In this document: positions 11,076-22,860 of the stretch, one piece after another
How the letters are laid out: each line of letters begins with the position of its first letter
How positions within the stretch are numbered: position 1 is the stretch's first letter
DNA from: Climacium dendroides
Taxonomy: Eukaryota > Streptophyta > Bryopsida > Hypnales > Climaciaceae
Direction of reading: 5' to 3'
Length of the DNA: 64,000 nt
Assembly (NCBI GenBank): GCA_950106755.1
Contig: OX467089.1
Span: 20,813,345-20,877,344 of the forward strand
The notes under the pieces: generated by a model
The model's database searches: none
The model's input: only the letters and a program-made list of their open reading frames with translations
What the model was told of the DNA's origin: nothing
Translations under genes and position numbers: made by a program

Positions 11076-11933
11076 TCATACTACTAAAATCATAACTCCC
11101 TCTGTAATATCACAAATGCTACCATTAATACTAGGGGCTTGTGTTTCCTATACACATTCATTGTATCACATATTAGTAAAATTTTGATATATTTGAATAG
11201 AATGCATGATAATGATTTCAATAAGTCTTTAAAATAATTATTTTTAATATTTATAAAAATATTTTCAATCATGCATATATAGAAATCATATTTTCAAACA
11301 ATGTTATATTACAGAAATAGAGTAGTAGTTCGCAATCACCTCCGTAATATCACTTTTATAAAGGGTGATATTATAGAAATAATGTAGTCGATGCAATTGA
11401 GGTGATATTAAAGAGGATTCATAGGGTGATATTATAGAAGTAGCAATTCCATTGCTTCTCTTGGCTTTACACTTCTTTGGACTTCTATGATTTTGTACTT
11501 TTGTGAGCTTTGAGCTTTTATGATTTCAAAATTACTACTACCAAATAATTTGAGAAATTTATTCAATTGAAGTGATTTTGGATTTCACAACAATTAAGTT
11601 GTTCACAAAGTTTTTGAGATTTACAAGTTTTTCTTTTCAATTCACCAAGGTTTTGGATTGCCATTGTTCATAACAATTGAGTCAAATTTCAAATGCATTA
11701 TAATAAATGTGTATCTTTTATAGCATTCACCATTGCATATATTTCATTCATCATTCAATACATTTCTCTTGGACATTTCAATATACACTTACTTATAAAA
11801 AAATTATACAAAGATTTTAGTAGTTTTTATTTGAAGATTTATTGAAATTTTTATTCAACATTCTATCTAATACATAAAAATTCTAATAAAATTCTAATGA
11901 TGAATGCATAGCATAGCAAGCGCCAATTACTAG
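11076..11933 (+). mobile_element. Helitron-like non-autonomous element, copy 2
   Basis: This 858-bp copy shares its whole length with 3,059-3,926, both ends included (start TCATACTACTAAAATCATAA, end ATTACTAG). It splits the integrase codon AAT between its second A and the T. Removing it restores the frame A-N-G of the conserved integrase motif with nothing duplicated. That is direct evidence for A^T insertion without target duplication, as in Helitrons. It contains a subterminal inverted pair (~11,130-11,160 with ~11,895-11,933). It has no coding capacity, so it must have been mobilised in trans. Confidence 0.82.
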
Positions 11934-12290
11934 TGGAAAAACTAAAAAAATCAATGGGTTAATGTGTAAAATTTTAACTAAAACTATAAATGGAACTGCA
12001 GCCAATTGGGATGAACAATTGTATAACGCTTTGTGCATGTATTGTACCACATACAAAGGCACTACAATTTTTTCCTCTTTCTAGTTGGTTTACAACCAGA
12101 AGGCCATTCTACCCATTGAATTTGAAATTCCTAATTTGAAAATAACCATAGAAATTAAAATAGGTTGGGAGATAAAAAAAAGTTTAAAAGTAAGATTAGG
12201 GAGAAGATTAGCCAATTTAGAGGTCCTAGATGAGAAAGGAAGGAAAACCTATTTAAATACTTTAGGTACCCAAAATTAAAAAAAACCTAT

Positions 12291-13350
12291 TATGATAGTA
12301 AGCGAAGGCCAAAAGAATTTAAAATGGATAGTTTAGTATTGTTATATGCTAGTTGATTCCCAGACAAATTATAAATGCATTGGTTTGGTCCTTATGAGGT
12401 GGTTGATATAAATCCAAATAGGTCCTTCTAGCTAAAGAATTTTGGAAGGACACTTCTTCCGGCTAGGATAATTGGTTATAGGCTTAAACTTTATTTTTAT
12501 TAATGTCAGGGTCAATTTCTTTTGCAAAAGAAGGATAGTAATTAATAGGGTGTTGAATGTTTTTTGAAAGATAAAATTTACTATTACTAAGATTTTTTAA
12601 AATTATAAATAAGTAACAAAAAATAATAATTAGAAGAAGGTGATATAATAATTTTTTAATTTATATTTTAAAATTTTAAAAATAAATTTGAATCCGGGTT
12701 GGAAGCTGACATCACCAAATTGTGGCAAAGTCAAATTGGGTTGAAGGTTGTGTATTCCTGAATGTACTTGCATTGTATCAAATTGGAGTAAAGTTGTTAC
12801 AAATTTAAGATTTTAAGTGCATAGTTTGAGGCCAAGATTGGAAGGGAGAAGTGATTCAAAAAAGTCAAATTGTAGAAGTATTTGAGTGGAAATTGTGAGG
12901 GTCAAAGTGCTTGAATTGAATTTTCTATAAAATTCCAATAGGATTTGGGTGTTTTGTGTTGTTTTGAGTTTAATTTGGTGCACAATTGTCAAGTTTTTTG
13001 TTGAGAGTTTTTTGTTTTCCAATTTGAAGCTTTTGCCAGATTTTTTAGTGTACAATTTGGTTGCATGAATAGTTTGGTCACTATTGTTTTCCAATTTGGG
13101 TTTTTGTTCCTGACATTGAAGTGAAATAAATGTTTGTTTGAATTCCAATTTTGGAGAGTGTGTGTGATCTCTAGAGTTCTTTCCAAGTGGGTTGGTTGTT
13201 GCATGTTGGAAAATCCAAGTTGGGAGAGTTTTTGGTTTTCAATTTTTGAAAGTTTGTATTGTACTAGTTGAATTGGTCCAACTTTGAATTTTTGTACAAT
13301 CTCAAAAAGCAAATGATGAAGAAGGTTTTCTCATTGAAGTTGGAGCAAGT
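12291..13350 (+). other. Downstream part of gypsy copy A, purine-rich region
   Basis: After the integrase tail (weak similarity to about 12,480), a purine-rich stretch lies near 12,520-12,560, followed by AT-rich DNA. This is where a polypurine tract and 3' LTR start would be expected, but no clean boundary is visible. The overlapping minus-strand ORFs at 12,813-13,312 are chance frames. Confidence 0.4.
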
Positions 13351-13359
13351 TTGCCAAGT

Positions 13360-14742
13360 GGATTTTGAGGGTTGTTGCGTGCAAGTCTCATGAAGTAAGA
13401 ATTAGGCAAGGAAAAGAGTCAGAGGAGGAGGTTGAGTTGATTGACATGGAGCCCATTTGAACAAGAAACCTAAGTTGGGGCAAGAACAATAGTGGCTAAT
13501 TATCATCTTGGAGGTAGAATTTCCATTTGAGTAGATCATGAAGTTTGATATAGCCCAACTCAACAAGCAAGAATATGTCAACTTGGAAAATGTTGGGTTG
13601 TTGGAGTTTGTTATTAGTGCCAATAAATGGTTAGAGGTGGATCATAGCAAATTGGAATTATTTGCGTTAGCCTATTCAGAGGCAAAATACAAAACAACAA
13701 AAGTGTAGTATTTGGCCATCTAGTCAACTTGTATTCCCATAGGATTGCCAAAGTTTTAAAATTGTCTAATATTGGGTGTTTTAGTCAAGTCTATCTTGGA
13801 GGATGCTACCCATCTAGTTGTTGAATGTTTTCCAATTGGATTTTCTTAGGAGTAGTTGGTCCAAAAAGAGTTCCATATAGAGCAAATTCTTTTGAGTTGG
13901 CATACTTGTCTTATGTTGGTAGTCAAATGTATGTTATTAGAGCCAATTTTACTAGTGGTGTCAAGGGAAGTTTTGCAGGTGGTGATGGCAGTCGAAAGAA
14001 GTAAGAAAATCAATTGGGCCATATATGTTTTCTGTAGGCTACAAAAATTGGTGATGGATTTTTAAAAACCAAGAACAAGAGATGGTGGGATCTCATTTTA
14101 TTGCCAAATTGGTCATAACTAGCTCAGTGGTGTTCACAAACCTACTCAAGGAGGCCAAATTAGATCCAAGTAGAGAAGTAAGCCTAAGTGGCCAGAGAAG
14201 TGTTGCTCAATTATTACCCTCGACAGATGTAATCAAGCACATGAAGTCCTAGTTGCCAACAATCGTAATCAATTTAGATGCCTACAATTCTCCTTAGTCA
14301 AAAGCTCTCAAGAAGCAAAATAAAGAGATGGTGACCAAATTGGCAATATATTTACTTAAGTTGTAAGAGGTGAAGGTTGAGCGGGTGGAGTATAAAATTC
14401 AAATGGAAGCTAATCTCTAGGAAGTGAAAGACTAGCTAGTGTAGGAGAAATCTAGCTCGACAAGGTAGTTGCAGAAAGTTTAGGCATAATTGGAGTGGAA
14501 ATATATTTTCAAGCGTCATGTAGTGACTATGGAACACAAGTTGGATTGCTGGATATTCAAGTTGGAGGGAGTATTGCATGAAGAGACTTCATTTCAATTT
14601 GGATCTAAAGAAAAGAAAGGTCTTGCATAGGAACTTAGGCGAGTCAATAAATTGTTTAAAAGTAAAGTTGAAGAGAAACAATCATAGGTTCTAAGTAGGA
14701 AACTGTAGAGAGTACTCATGTATAAGATTTAGACAAATTGAT
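13360..14742 (+). pseudogene. Extra decayed ORF downstream of integrase
   Basis: A frame from about 13,571 reads E-Y-V-N-L-E-N-V-G-L-L-E-F-V-I and K-L-E-L-F-A-L-A-Y before a stop. A second segment stays in one frame from the ATG at 14,082 to TGA at 14,741 (219 codons), interrupted only by TAG/TAA codons where CAG/CAA would be expected. It is rich in Lys, Glu and Leu and could have been a coiled coil. Extra ORFs are known in Tat/Ogre-type gypsy elements. I do not recognise a domain, so linking it to those is an inference. Confidence 0.5.
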
Positions 14743-15824
14743 TGAGTTTTGGTCCTCAATTGCCAATTTGGAGTTTGCATATGCTTAGGAGCAAGAATAC
14801 TTCTTAGGAGCAAGAAGTGTTCTTCGTCCAATGTAACATTTGTATGATTGTTTTGTTGCTAATTTGGCCGTGTGGTCACTGTGGTGCAAGGATTTCAACT
14901 TTGGTACTAACTACTGAATGGGAGTTCAACTTAGTACCAAAGCAGAGATATTTCTAAGATTCATTACCATTCCACACTTTGAGTTAGGATTTTGGAGCTT
15001 GTGTGTGTCACATAGTTTTTATGCAGAGTGCATTAGGTATTAGTGGGTCATGCCCAAATCATAATAGAGACGCGCAAGCACCCCACGAGTAATTTTTATG
15101 AAAGTTAGCCTTTGTTCTTGGCCTGCATAACTGTGCTGTTAATCAAATTGGAGAAATTGAATAATAATAGGTTGGTAGTGGCAAAGCCGATAGTGAAGGA
15201 GGCCAAGCAATAGTTTGCAGGGTCACAAACATATGAATATAGAAAAATTTAGTTGGTCTAGTAGGTTTATTTTTTGGTATTGTGAAATTTTGTGTGGTTG
15301 GTTCTCATTTGACAAGGAAGTAAGCCAATTTGGATGAAGTTGTAGTGAATAAGCATTATTTTCCTAATTGGCAATTTAAAATCTAAGTTGGTAATTTTGT
15401 AGCCTAGTTGGTTGGTAATAAATAGGGTTAAGAATTTAATTGCCGATTTGGTCACTTGTTGTGAGTCCAAATTCTTTTAGTTGTCTTAGATAGTTGGAAG
15501 TTGGCAATTGGAGTTTAACTAGCTACTTGGATCATCTTTGGATCCTAGTTTTCATTTGGAAAGGACCCACTATTGCTTCTGTTGTGCATGAAAGTTCCAA
15601 CCAATTTGGCTATGTTTTCTTTGTTTTTGTAAGTGTTTGAATCTATGGATTTGTAAGACTGAGAGTAAGTTCATGCTATTTGGATGAAAATTCTTGTAGA
15701 AGAGATTTAATGAATGGGAAGAGAAGAGAAATATAAAATTGGTTGTCATCTTTTTAGAACAACAATTGTTATAAAAAAGGTTTTGTGCCAAGTTGGATTT
15801 CACTAGGAGTCAAAATTGTAAATT
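14743..15824. other. Unassigned stretch between extra ORF and LTR
   Basis: No conserved motif was found. Short minus-strand ORFs (15,267-15,470 and 15,570-15,803) have no recognisable features. Position and composition suggest it belongs to the 3' part of the gypsy element or its long LTR. Confidence 0.35.
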
Positions 15825-16425
15825 CTATGCATGTGTTTAATAGAATGGATTGTGTATCAATTGAATTACATTGTGTTTGCAATTGTGATATACTAGGATG
15901 TTTATATTATATTATTGGAGAGGCTAATTAGATTTTTGTTTCCTTGTGTGTTTGTGATAGTGTTAACCTAATTGGAAAGATCTATTGAATTATTTTTTTT
16001 GAGTCAAGTTCCTATTTAGTTGAATTTGTGTGGTTATGTGTTATGCATCAAGTAAGAGTAGTTGTTTGAGTTTGCCTAATTGGGATAATGTTGAGTTGGA
16101 TAAAAATATTCTATGAAAGCCAAATCGAGTTGTCATGTTTGTAATTGTAACTGATGTTTGAACCGATTTAATTGGTTGTGCTTTTATTTGCCATGTGTGC
16201 CAATGTTTACTTGAGAGTGTATTTTTTGTCAAATTAGAAGAAATCAAGCGGTAGTTATAATTGTTATCAAACCTAATTGGAAGTTGTAAGGATAGGAAGT
16301 TGTAGACTCAAGTGTTATTGTATGTGATTTATGCATTAGGCCCAGTTTGAGTACAAATTACAAATTAAATGGAGTCTAATCAAACCAGTTAAATTCCAGA
16401 CGTTGTCCTTGAAATTCCAAGTGTT

Positions 16426-16692
16426 GTGAGTGTAAAAGAATCAAATAAAATTTTTGTTTATGTCAAAATTATGAGCGATGAGCACGTAAAGATAAGTTGT
16501 TCCAATTTGAAGAAGAATAAGTGTAAGTTTTGTTGTGTAAGAAATTATTCTAAAGCAAATTATAATGCTTGTACATTAAAAACCAATTTAGAAGATAAGC
16601 TCTTAAGTCAAGAACTAGAAAAAAAAGCCCAAATTGAAGCACTTTCAATTGAGAATGCTATTGTAGGTGACAAGAACAATTTTGAAGAATAA
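16426..16692 (+). pseudogene. 88-codon ORF of unknown origin in the LTR insertion
   Basis: The open frame is rich in Lys and Asn, with C-S-N-L-K-K-N-K-C-K-F-C-C (about residues 26-38), then a possible charged helix with E-D-K-L-L-S-Q-E-L-E-K-K. The CxxC could be a remnant of a transposase zinc finger (BED type) but the following His residues are missing. It starts at GTG rather than ATG, and no promoter is evident. I cannot name it. Confidence 0.2.
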
Positions 16693-16829
16693 GAAGAGTA
16701 GTTATAAAAGCTAATTTAGAATTTTTTTTAATAAAAGAACAAAGGAACAAAGCATGATTGTAAGAAAGACCAATCTTATTTTGCATCAAATTTAGAGTGA
16801 TGAAGTTATTTTTTAATAGAACTTTTGAT

Positions 16830-17240
16830 GGTAGAACCCCATAAATTTGAAATTGGAGATAGTTAATTTAACCATGATCATATCTTTTATTTTTTAGAAA
16901 TTAAAAAAAATCATTTTATATTTAAAACTCAATTTTCCTAATTTGTCACACTTTGAAGTTTAGAATTTTTTAGCACTAGGGAGTACCGAAAATTAATGAT
17001 CTAAATCTAGAATTTTGTAATCTATTCCTATAGTAGGACATGTACATACTGATGGAAATCTAAAAGTACATTATTTTATGGCTTCCATATTTGTACAAAT
17101 AGGGCTCCCTTGTGTGCGAACTTATGAACATTGAAGATGGTTTTGACTTCCATTTTTTGGTAAAATGTTATCACTATCAAGTCTTTACAAATGAACAATT
17201 TTTATTTTTTTTGGTCATGATTTTTTAATTATTATTAATT
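16830..17240. repeat. Dispersed repeat, copy 1 of 2
   Basis: Aligns in direct orientation with 22,480-22,860. Shared phrases include AATCATTTTATATTTAAAA, TAGGGAGTACC, AATAGGGCTCC and ATTTTTTGGT. No ORF or terminal repeat was found. Confidence 0.55.
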
Positions 17241-17752
17241 TATACCTAGTTGTATCTAATTTTTTGTGACAAAATGTCTTTTTTTTCAAACAGACATTTT
17301 TTAGTACTTGCAAGTAATCAATCGTACTAGTAGCCGTCAATTTATTAGATCAATGGTTGAGATTGTTCTATTTCATAGTACTTGTAGTACTTATAGTATT
17401 GAGTGCAGAAATTGCAATTTTGGTAAAACACTACTAAAAGCATTTTGTCTTTCTTGCAACCACCCCAAAGGATTGAATGAAGACTAATTATGAAATAAAG
17501 CTTAAAGGATCTAAAAGTGCAATTGGGGAGAATTCTTACTCTTGTGGCCTTTAAGAGTGGAATGTGAAATTTTGTAATTAACCAACCTTGTGAGAAAAAT
17601 AACATTATCCTATTTGGAATTTTTTTTTGCTTGTGGTGGTTTTGATCTAATTGGATATGTATTTGTGAACCTATTTAAATTGTCTCCTTTCAAGAATGAA
17701 CTATATACTAAAATTAAATTTTCAATTTGGTTGTTCAATCACTTTTTCATTT

Positions 17753-17772
17753 TGGCAACGTTGCCTTGGAGA
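17753..17772 (+). promoter_or_regulatory. Primer-binding site of a gypsy element (second copy)
   Basis: TGGCAACGTTGCCTTGGAGA resembles the TGGCGCCGTTGCCGGGGA primer site used by Athila/Tat-type gypsy elements, followed by ACAACCAAAT as is usual for them. The degenerate counterpart in the first copy is near 2,050-2,068. The substitutions would weaken tRNA pairing. Confidence 0.7.
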
Positions 17773-20560
17773 CAACCAAATAGATTTGTGCTTTTTAATT
17801 TTATTTTCAATTGGGAGCAAAAAAATGTTGATTGGTGATGAGCAACAATTTTGTACCTTCATACTCTGGTAAACAAGCTAGGGATGAAATAGCAAGTAAA
17901 AGGGTAGTGGAAAAATTACACCAAATTGCTTCTAAAGCCTAGTTAAAACTTGTCTTACCTAGTTGGAGAGATCCATGTCATCTTAAATACTATTTTTGAC
18001 ATAGGCCAAAAATTAGCCAAATAACATAGAGTGTTCTATAATTGGATAAATCCCAAATAGAAGAATGTGCTAAGAGTAATTTGGAAGATGAAGACAAAAG
18101 TAAAAGCTATACAAAGATTTAATGTACTCCATTTGCTTTGAAAGCCAATTTGCTTTTCAAATAGGACTTCACCTCTAAGCTCATCTAAGTACCATGTTGA
18201 TTAAGACTAATCCAAATTGGAAGTGGTTAAGGAAAGTAAGCCCAAGCTTATTGCCTCTCCATTCATCGAATCTCCATTAGAATAGGAGGTTTCAGAAGCG
18301 CACAGGCTCTAAAACCACCCACCTTCTAAAATGTACACCATTTGTACATGTTGCTTTTTTATAGCCTTTAGCAATGTACAAACAATGTACATTATAGTAG
18401 GTGGGCAATTTTAGCCCCTAAATGCCTAAGGCATCCAAATCTGGTGTTTGCAAAACTTTGAAGTTAAATAAAACCTAACCAAGTTGCTATTTTAGTAGTT
18501 TATATTTTTGAAAAGTTCTTGAAGTCTAATTTTAGTATCCAAAATCCAATCTTGAAAATAAATGATAATGATTTTTCTATTTAAGATTTTGTCCAAGGGT
18601 ATCCATTGCAATCTTGACTTCCCATAGTGTTGAGAGCTCTTGGAAATGAGCCTCAAACACACTAGATCTCGGAGAAAAAATCACATTCAAAATTCATTTA
18701 AAAAAATTATAGAGCAGATTTTAAGAAGCTATAAATTGATTAGGGTTATACATGTTAGGTCCTTTAACCTCGTATTATTTTGGTCACCAACTTTTTAGAT
18801 TTGACATGCAAAAAGAGAGTTGAAAGATTTTCATAGTTTTAACACCTTATGGTCAAACATTATAATCTTTCACTAAGTGATATTGTTGTGTTTACTTTTC
18901 CTATGAGATCTCTAACATCTCTAGTTTGAATTTGTACAGTTACAAATCCAAAAAAATTGATACAACTTATCAAAATGTTGACATTTTGTTCAATTTAGAG
19001 CAAATTTCAAGAAGCTCAAAACAGGCCTTGGGCATTTAGGGGTTAGATCCCTATGCCATTTCAACTACAAAGCTCCAAGAAATACAAAACAACTTGGGTT
19101 AGTTGCCTATTCCACTTGTCTTTCAAGGAAATTTTATTGAAAAATATTTCAAGAAGCTTCACCTCCCAAAATTCAATGCCAACTCTTTTATAACCCTTAA
19201 AGGACATTTCATGTTTGCTCTTGCTCATACTTCATTAGATTTCTATACAAAAATATAAATTTCAATAATTTGATCTTTTCTACATGTGGTAACATATGTC
19301 TAAAGCTTAATCTTGTTTTTTTCATAATTAAAAACATCAAATTGAATTTTATACAATTTTTAAAAGAAATGTCCATATAAAAATTATAATATTACAAAAT
19401 TACGTAAAATAGTATGAATTTTTTTAAAAGTAACAAACATTGTGGTGTTATTGATGTATTCTTTAAGATTACACCAAGAGAAATTCAATAGAAAAAGTTC
19501 AAAAGTGGTGTATTTTGAGTTTGCAAGAAGCTATCTTGAAAGTGTCATAAAAATTACAATTTCAAAAATTTTGAAAAAAAATCAAATGAAGTAAAAAGTA
19601 AATGATTGGAGATACATTGTTTTGGTTAAACTTAAAGACATTTAAAACCAAAAACTCTATAAAAATTCAAATTTTGACTTTCAAAATGCCCAAGGCTTGC
19701 ATTGTCCTTTAAGGGTTAAATGGGTGGTTTATGGACCTACTACTTGAGGATCATTCATGGATTACACAAGCCTTGTTGAGAGTCCCAACAAGAACCCAGC
19801 TTGCATATAAACTTGACTTAGAGTGCACCTAGGAAGAAATTAAAAATTACTCCTATATTTTGTCAAGATCTTGATTTGCATAAAATAAATTGCAATTTGG
19901 ATTTAACTAAATTTTTAAAATTAAGTCAATCTAGTCAAGTGGTAGAAGTTTTCCAAAGTATAGCACCCCTTATTCTACATATCCTAGTAGTCATGAGATT
20001 GGTGAGGAAAATGACAAATCCTATTCTTTAATGCCCTATTCCATCTTTAATGGTTGAATGGAAGATGATCCCGATGGCTATGTATATGAGTAATGCTAAT
20101 AATGTGTGTATAGAAGTCCATTTTCTTAGCCTATTTCTTAATACATTGAAGTACCAAGCTAAACAATGGTTCCAAAGACAACCAATGGGACATTTTGAAA
20201 ATTGGGCTAATCCAAGAGATGCTTTTGTAACTCATTTTAGGCCAATTTTTTATGAAAAAATTTGTATGAAAGACTTATTGAGTTGCAAATGGCAAGTAGT
20301 GAATATTAATATAATTATGCATTAATTTATTAATGGATTGTACCCTTCAAATTCAAGGTTTATATTAAAGAGATTAGCTCAATTGCACCAACTTTAACAA
20401 TAGCTTATCAATGGATTGAATTATGAGAGGAAATCAAGGAGGGAATTAATCTAGGGGAGACATATGTACCTCCATAGCTACTTAGACCAAGGAGGCGTTA
20501 CAAGAGGTGACTTGGAAAATGAAAATCCCCAAGCTTATAATCAATTCAACTATATTGACT
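17773..20560 (+). mobile_element. Second gypsy internal region: leader and gag only
   Basis: The leader (17,773-18,288) matches 2,070-2,540. Gag (19,930-20,440) matches copy A and here is not split by the 3,032-4,824 element. The best-preserved gag frame is 20,050-20,325, whose W-A-N-P-R-D-A-F-V-T-H-F-R-P-I-F segment is a typical gypsy capsid motif. Homology fades after about 20,560; pol is absent. A TIR element (18,290-19,755) interrupts the leader. Confidence 0.7.
18290..19755. mobile_element. TIR element inserted in gypsy leader
   Basis: The left end carries AAAACCACCCACCTTCTAAA and the right end, inverted, carries ATAAACCACCCATTTAACCC. Comparison with copy A (2,540-2,560) shows the leader broken at this point. 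Near its left end a hairpin pairs CACCTTCTAAAATGTAC with GTACATTATAGTAGGTG. The body at 19,060-19,190 matches 58,195-58,345. No transposase frame was found. Confidence 0.5.
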
Positions 20561-22159
20561 ACATGATGTTCATATATCTTTGCAAAATTTCTTAGGTATT
20601 AAACTTTCAAAGTTTGACAACTACAATTTTGTTTAGGCTCTAATTTTTGTTTGAAGGTAGTTTTTAACATTGCCAAACAATTTCAAGTGTTTTTGAATTT
20701 AGAGTTTGATGTTTGTGTCTAAATATGTTTTATATCCATGTGACACTAACTCTTATATGCTCAAACTAGAGGAACAAATACATTCCTTTAATATACAACA
20801 TTAATCCCTAAATGCAAAAGCTAAAATGGAAAATCTACTTTGGAAGTTGACACTTGTACAATCAATTATAGTAAGTTTCCAAAAAACATATTTTAATTTT
20901 TCAAAGTAGAGTAAGATTTTTATTTCTTGTTGGTCTAATTTATTAGTGTCCTAAATGATTCATCTCAACTCCTACATATATGAAAGTGACTACTTTTGAC
21001 ATGTTAGGCATTAGGGATGAAGAAACATTTAAAGTTTCAATCTTGTACAAGTTTCTTCTATTTATACAATATTTTTATATAAATTTATTTACCATGTATA
21101 TATAATTATTTATAATAGCCTTAAATGAGTTTTATACTCAAATAAATGAATATGTACCTCATGTCCAATTCTAACGCTCCAAGTAATAACAAGTACATGG
21201 TAATGCAAACAATTTTGTAAAATTTGATTTAGCTAATTGACAATGCATAGATGCAACTCATTCATTATATCAAAACATGATACACTCTACAATCAATCCA
21301 TGACCATTGTAGTCTTTGTCATGCATTCTTCATATGATAGAAATATTAATTCTAAAGTGCTTCATTTGGGGTGAGCCTAAAACAACTCATTATAATAAAC
21401 ATTTACGTATCACTCTCAAAGTCTTTGTCACATAATATTATTATGAAGTGTTGGATGTTTCCCTCAATAAATTCCAATTATAGGTATGATATTATTCAAT
21501 TATGAAAAAATGAATATGCAACTTGAAGTTCAAGTCTCTTAAGAGATGGGCCATAACTAGTTGAGATAACCAATAGAAATAATAGGGATATTGTCAATGT
21601 CTTTGCAAAAGAAGAAATATGAAAAGGAGTCATATAGATCATATTTTTAAACAAAAAAAGGAATACAAACAATTTTTTTTCCTTTAATTACTATTTCTTG
21701 CATGAATAGAAATGACACCTTATCTTTGCTATTGAATAATGTTATGTGGGTAGTGATGAACATTGATTAGTATATTGAACATTGCCTTCTTTCAACAACC
21801 TTATTGTAATCTTGACTCACAAATTTTTGCATTGAAGATCATGCGATATTCAAGGAAGAATGTTAATCTACAAGGATGAGTTGTCCTTAACAAACAAAAG
21901 ATGTTTTTTTTAAGCTTATATTCTTTGGTCTTAAAAAGTGTTTAATCTATACTACAAGTTTATATAAAGTCTTGTTGACTTCAAATGATATTGAATGAGT
22001 ACAAATATTATTAAGTAGAAAAAATAAAAAGGCAAGCTTTGAAGAATAGAAACGAATCAATGAAAGAAGAAAAGAATTAACGATAAGATTTGAATATGAT
22101 TTAAACCTAAGTTCATTAATATTTTAAACCAACAAATAAATCAGGGCTCCCTTGCTTGA
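20561..22159. other. AT-rich intergenic DNA
   Basis: No ORF longer than chance, no recognisable domain and no terminal repeat. It lies between the second gypsy internal fragment and the inverted LTR fragment. Confidence 0.5.
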
Positions 22160-22330
22160 ACAACTGAATTTGGAAATCCAATTTTTAGTATATAATTCAT
22201 TCAAGGAGACAATTTAAGTAGGTTCACTAATATCCAATTAGATCAAAACGACCACAAGCAAAGTATTTTCTATTAAATATAATAATGCTATTTTTCTCAC
22301 AAGGTTGGCTAATTACAAAACTTCACACCC
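22160..22330 (-). mobile_element. Inverted gypsy LTR fragment
   Basis: Reverse complement of the LTR end seen at 1,870-2,010 and 17,560-17,700 (shared AGATCAAAAC, TTTTTCTCACAAGGTTGG). It is probably the 3' LTR remnant of the inverted copy to the right, or part of an independent fragment. Confidence 0.6.
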
Positions 22331-22479
22331 TATTCTTGGGTGATTGCAAGAAAGATTGAATGATTTTGGAAGCATTTTGCCAAAGTGGTTTTTATCCAAG
22401 CTATATATTTTAAATTTTAAATCTAATGCCAAAAATCAAAAAATCTTTTTTAAATGTCTAGATTTTATTTGTATCTCTT

Positions 22480-22860
22480 ATTTCTCAAAAAAAATTAAAA
22501 ATCATTTTATATTTAAAATTCAATCTCTCTAATTTGTTACACTTTGGAGATTTTTTGTTTTTAGGAATAGGGAGTACCCAAATTTAACATACTAGAGCTA
22601 AAATTTTGGTGGTCTATTCTCACACTAGTGGGGCATATTACACATGAAGAGCATCAAAAAACACATTATTCAATGTCCTTCATGTTTGTGCGAATAGGCC
22701 AAAAATAGGGCTCCATGGCACGTACACTTCTAAACATTGAAAATGGTTTCAAGTTCATTTTTTGGTGAAATCTCATCACCATCAAGTCCTCACAAATGGA
22801 CCATTTTTAGTTTTTAAATTTTTGCTATTACTGATTTATTAAAAATCAAAATGCTGAAAT
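22480..22860. repeat. Dispersed repeat, copy 2 of 2
   Basis: Direct-orientation match to 16,830-17,240. In both places it lies close to gypsy LTR sequence, but on opposite sides relative to the LTR orientation. Confidence 0.55.

Larger units (their letters stand above)
10395..12290 (+). pseudogene. Integrase remnant of gypsy copy A, split by a Helitron
   Basis: The zinc-binding part reads D-G-V-L-K-R, G-G-H-F-A-N and G-Y-W-W-P-S-L-F-K-D-A-H-E-F (10,478-10,650), matching the HHCC module. The core reads S-D-Y-E-T-K-W-I-E-A (10,855-10,890) and resumes after the Helitron as N-G-K-T-K-K-I-N-G-L-M-C-K-I-L-T-K-T (11,934-11,990), then L-Y-N-A-L, T-T-Y-K and A-I-L-P-I-E-F-E (to 12,130). A (TA)n tract at 10,775-10,845 expands the segment before the core. 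Stops and shifts make it non-functional. Confidence 0.85.
2051..12540 (+). mobile_element. Ty3/gypsy retrotransposon copy A, internal region (decayed, with nested insertions)
   Basis: The order of recognisable parts is leader (2,060-2,740), gag (2,740-3,031 and 4,825-5,120), Asn-rich gag tail and zinc-knuckle region (6,230-7,250), protease-like region (7,270-7,800), the RT end (8,270-8,530), RNase H (10,000-10,300) and integrase (10,395-12,290). This RT-RNase H-integrase order is the Ty3/gypsy order. Every frame has stops and frameshifts, so the element is dead. Insertions seen inside it are a TIR element with a nested Helitron (3,032-4,824), a tandem repeat block (5,655-6,125), a CACTA-like MITE (9,796-9,945) and a second Helitron copy (11,076-11,933). 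The core of RT is missing between protease and 8,270. Confidence 0.8.
15825..17750 (+). mobile_element. Second gypsy LTR, interrupted
   Basis: 15,825-16,140 and 17,560-17,750 match 1,480-1,830 and 1,860-2,050 in order and orientation. Between them (about 16,250-17,555) is ~1.3 kb absent from the first copy. Part of that extra DNA (16,830-17,240) is a dispersed repeat also found at 22,480-22,860. The LTR ends directly before a primer-binding site, which fixes its right boundary. Confidence 0.6.
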
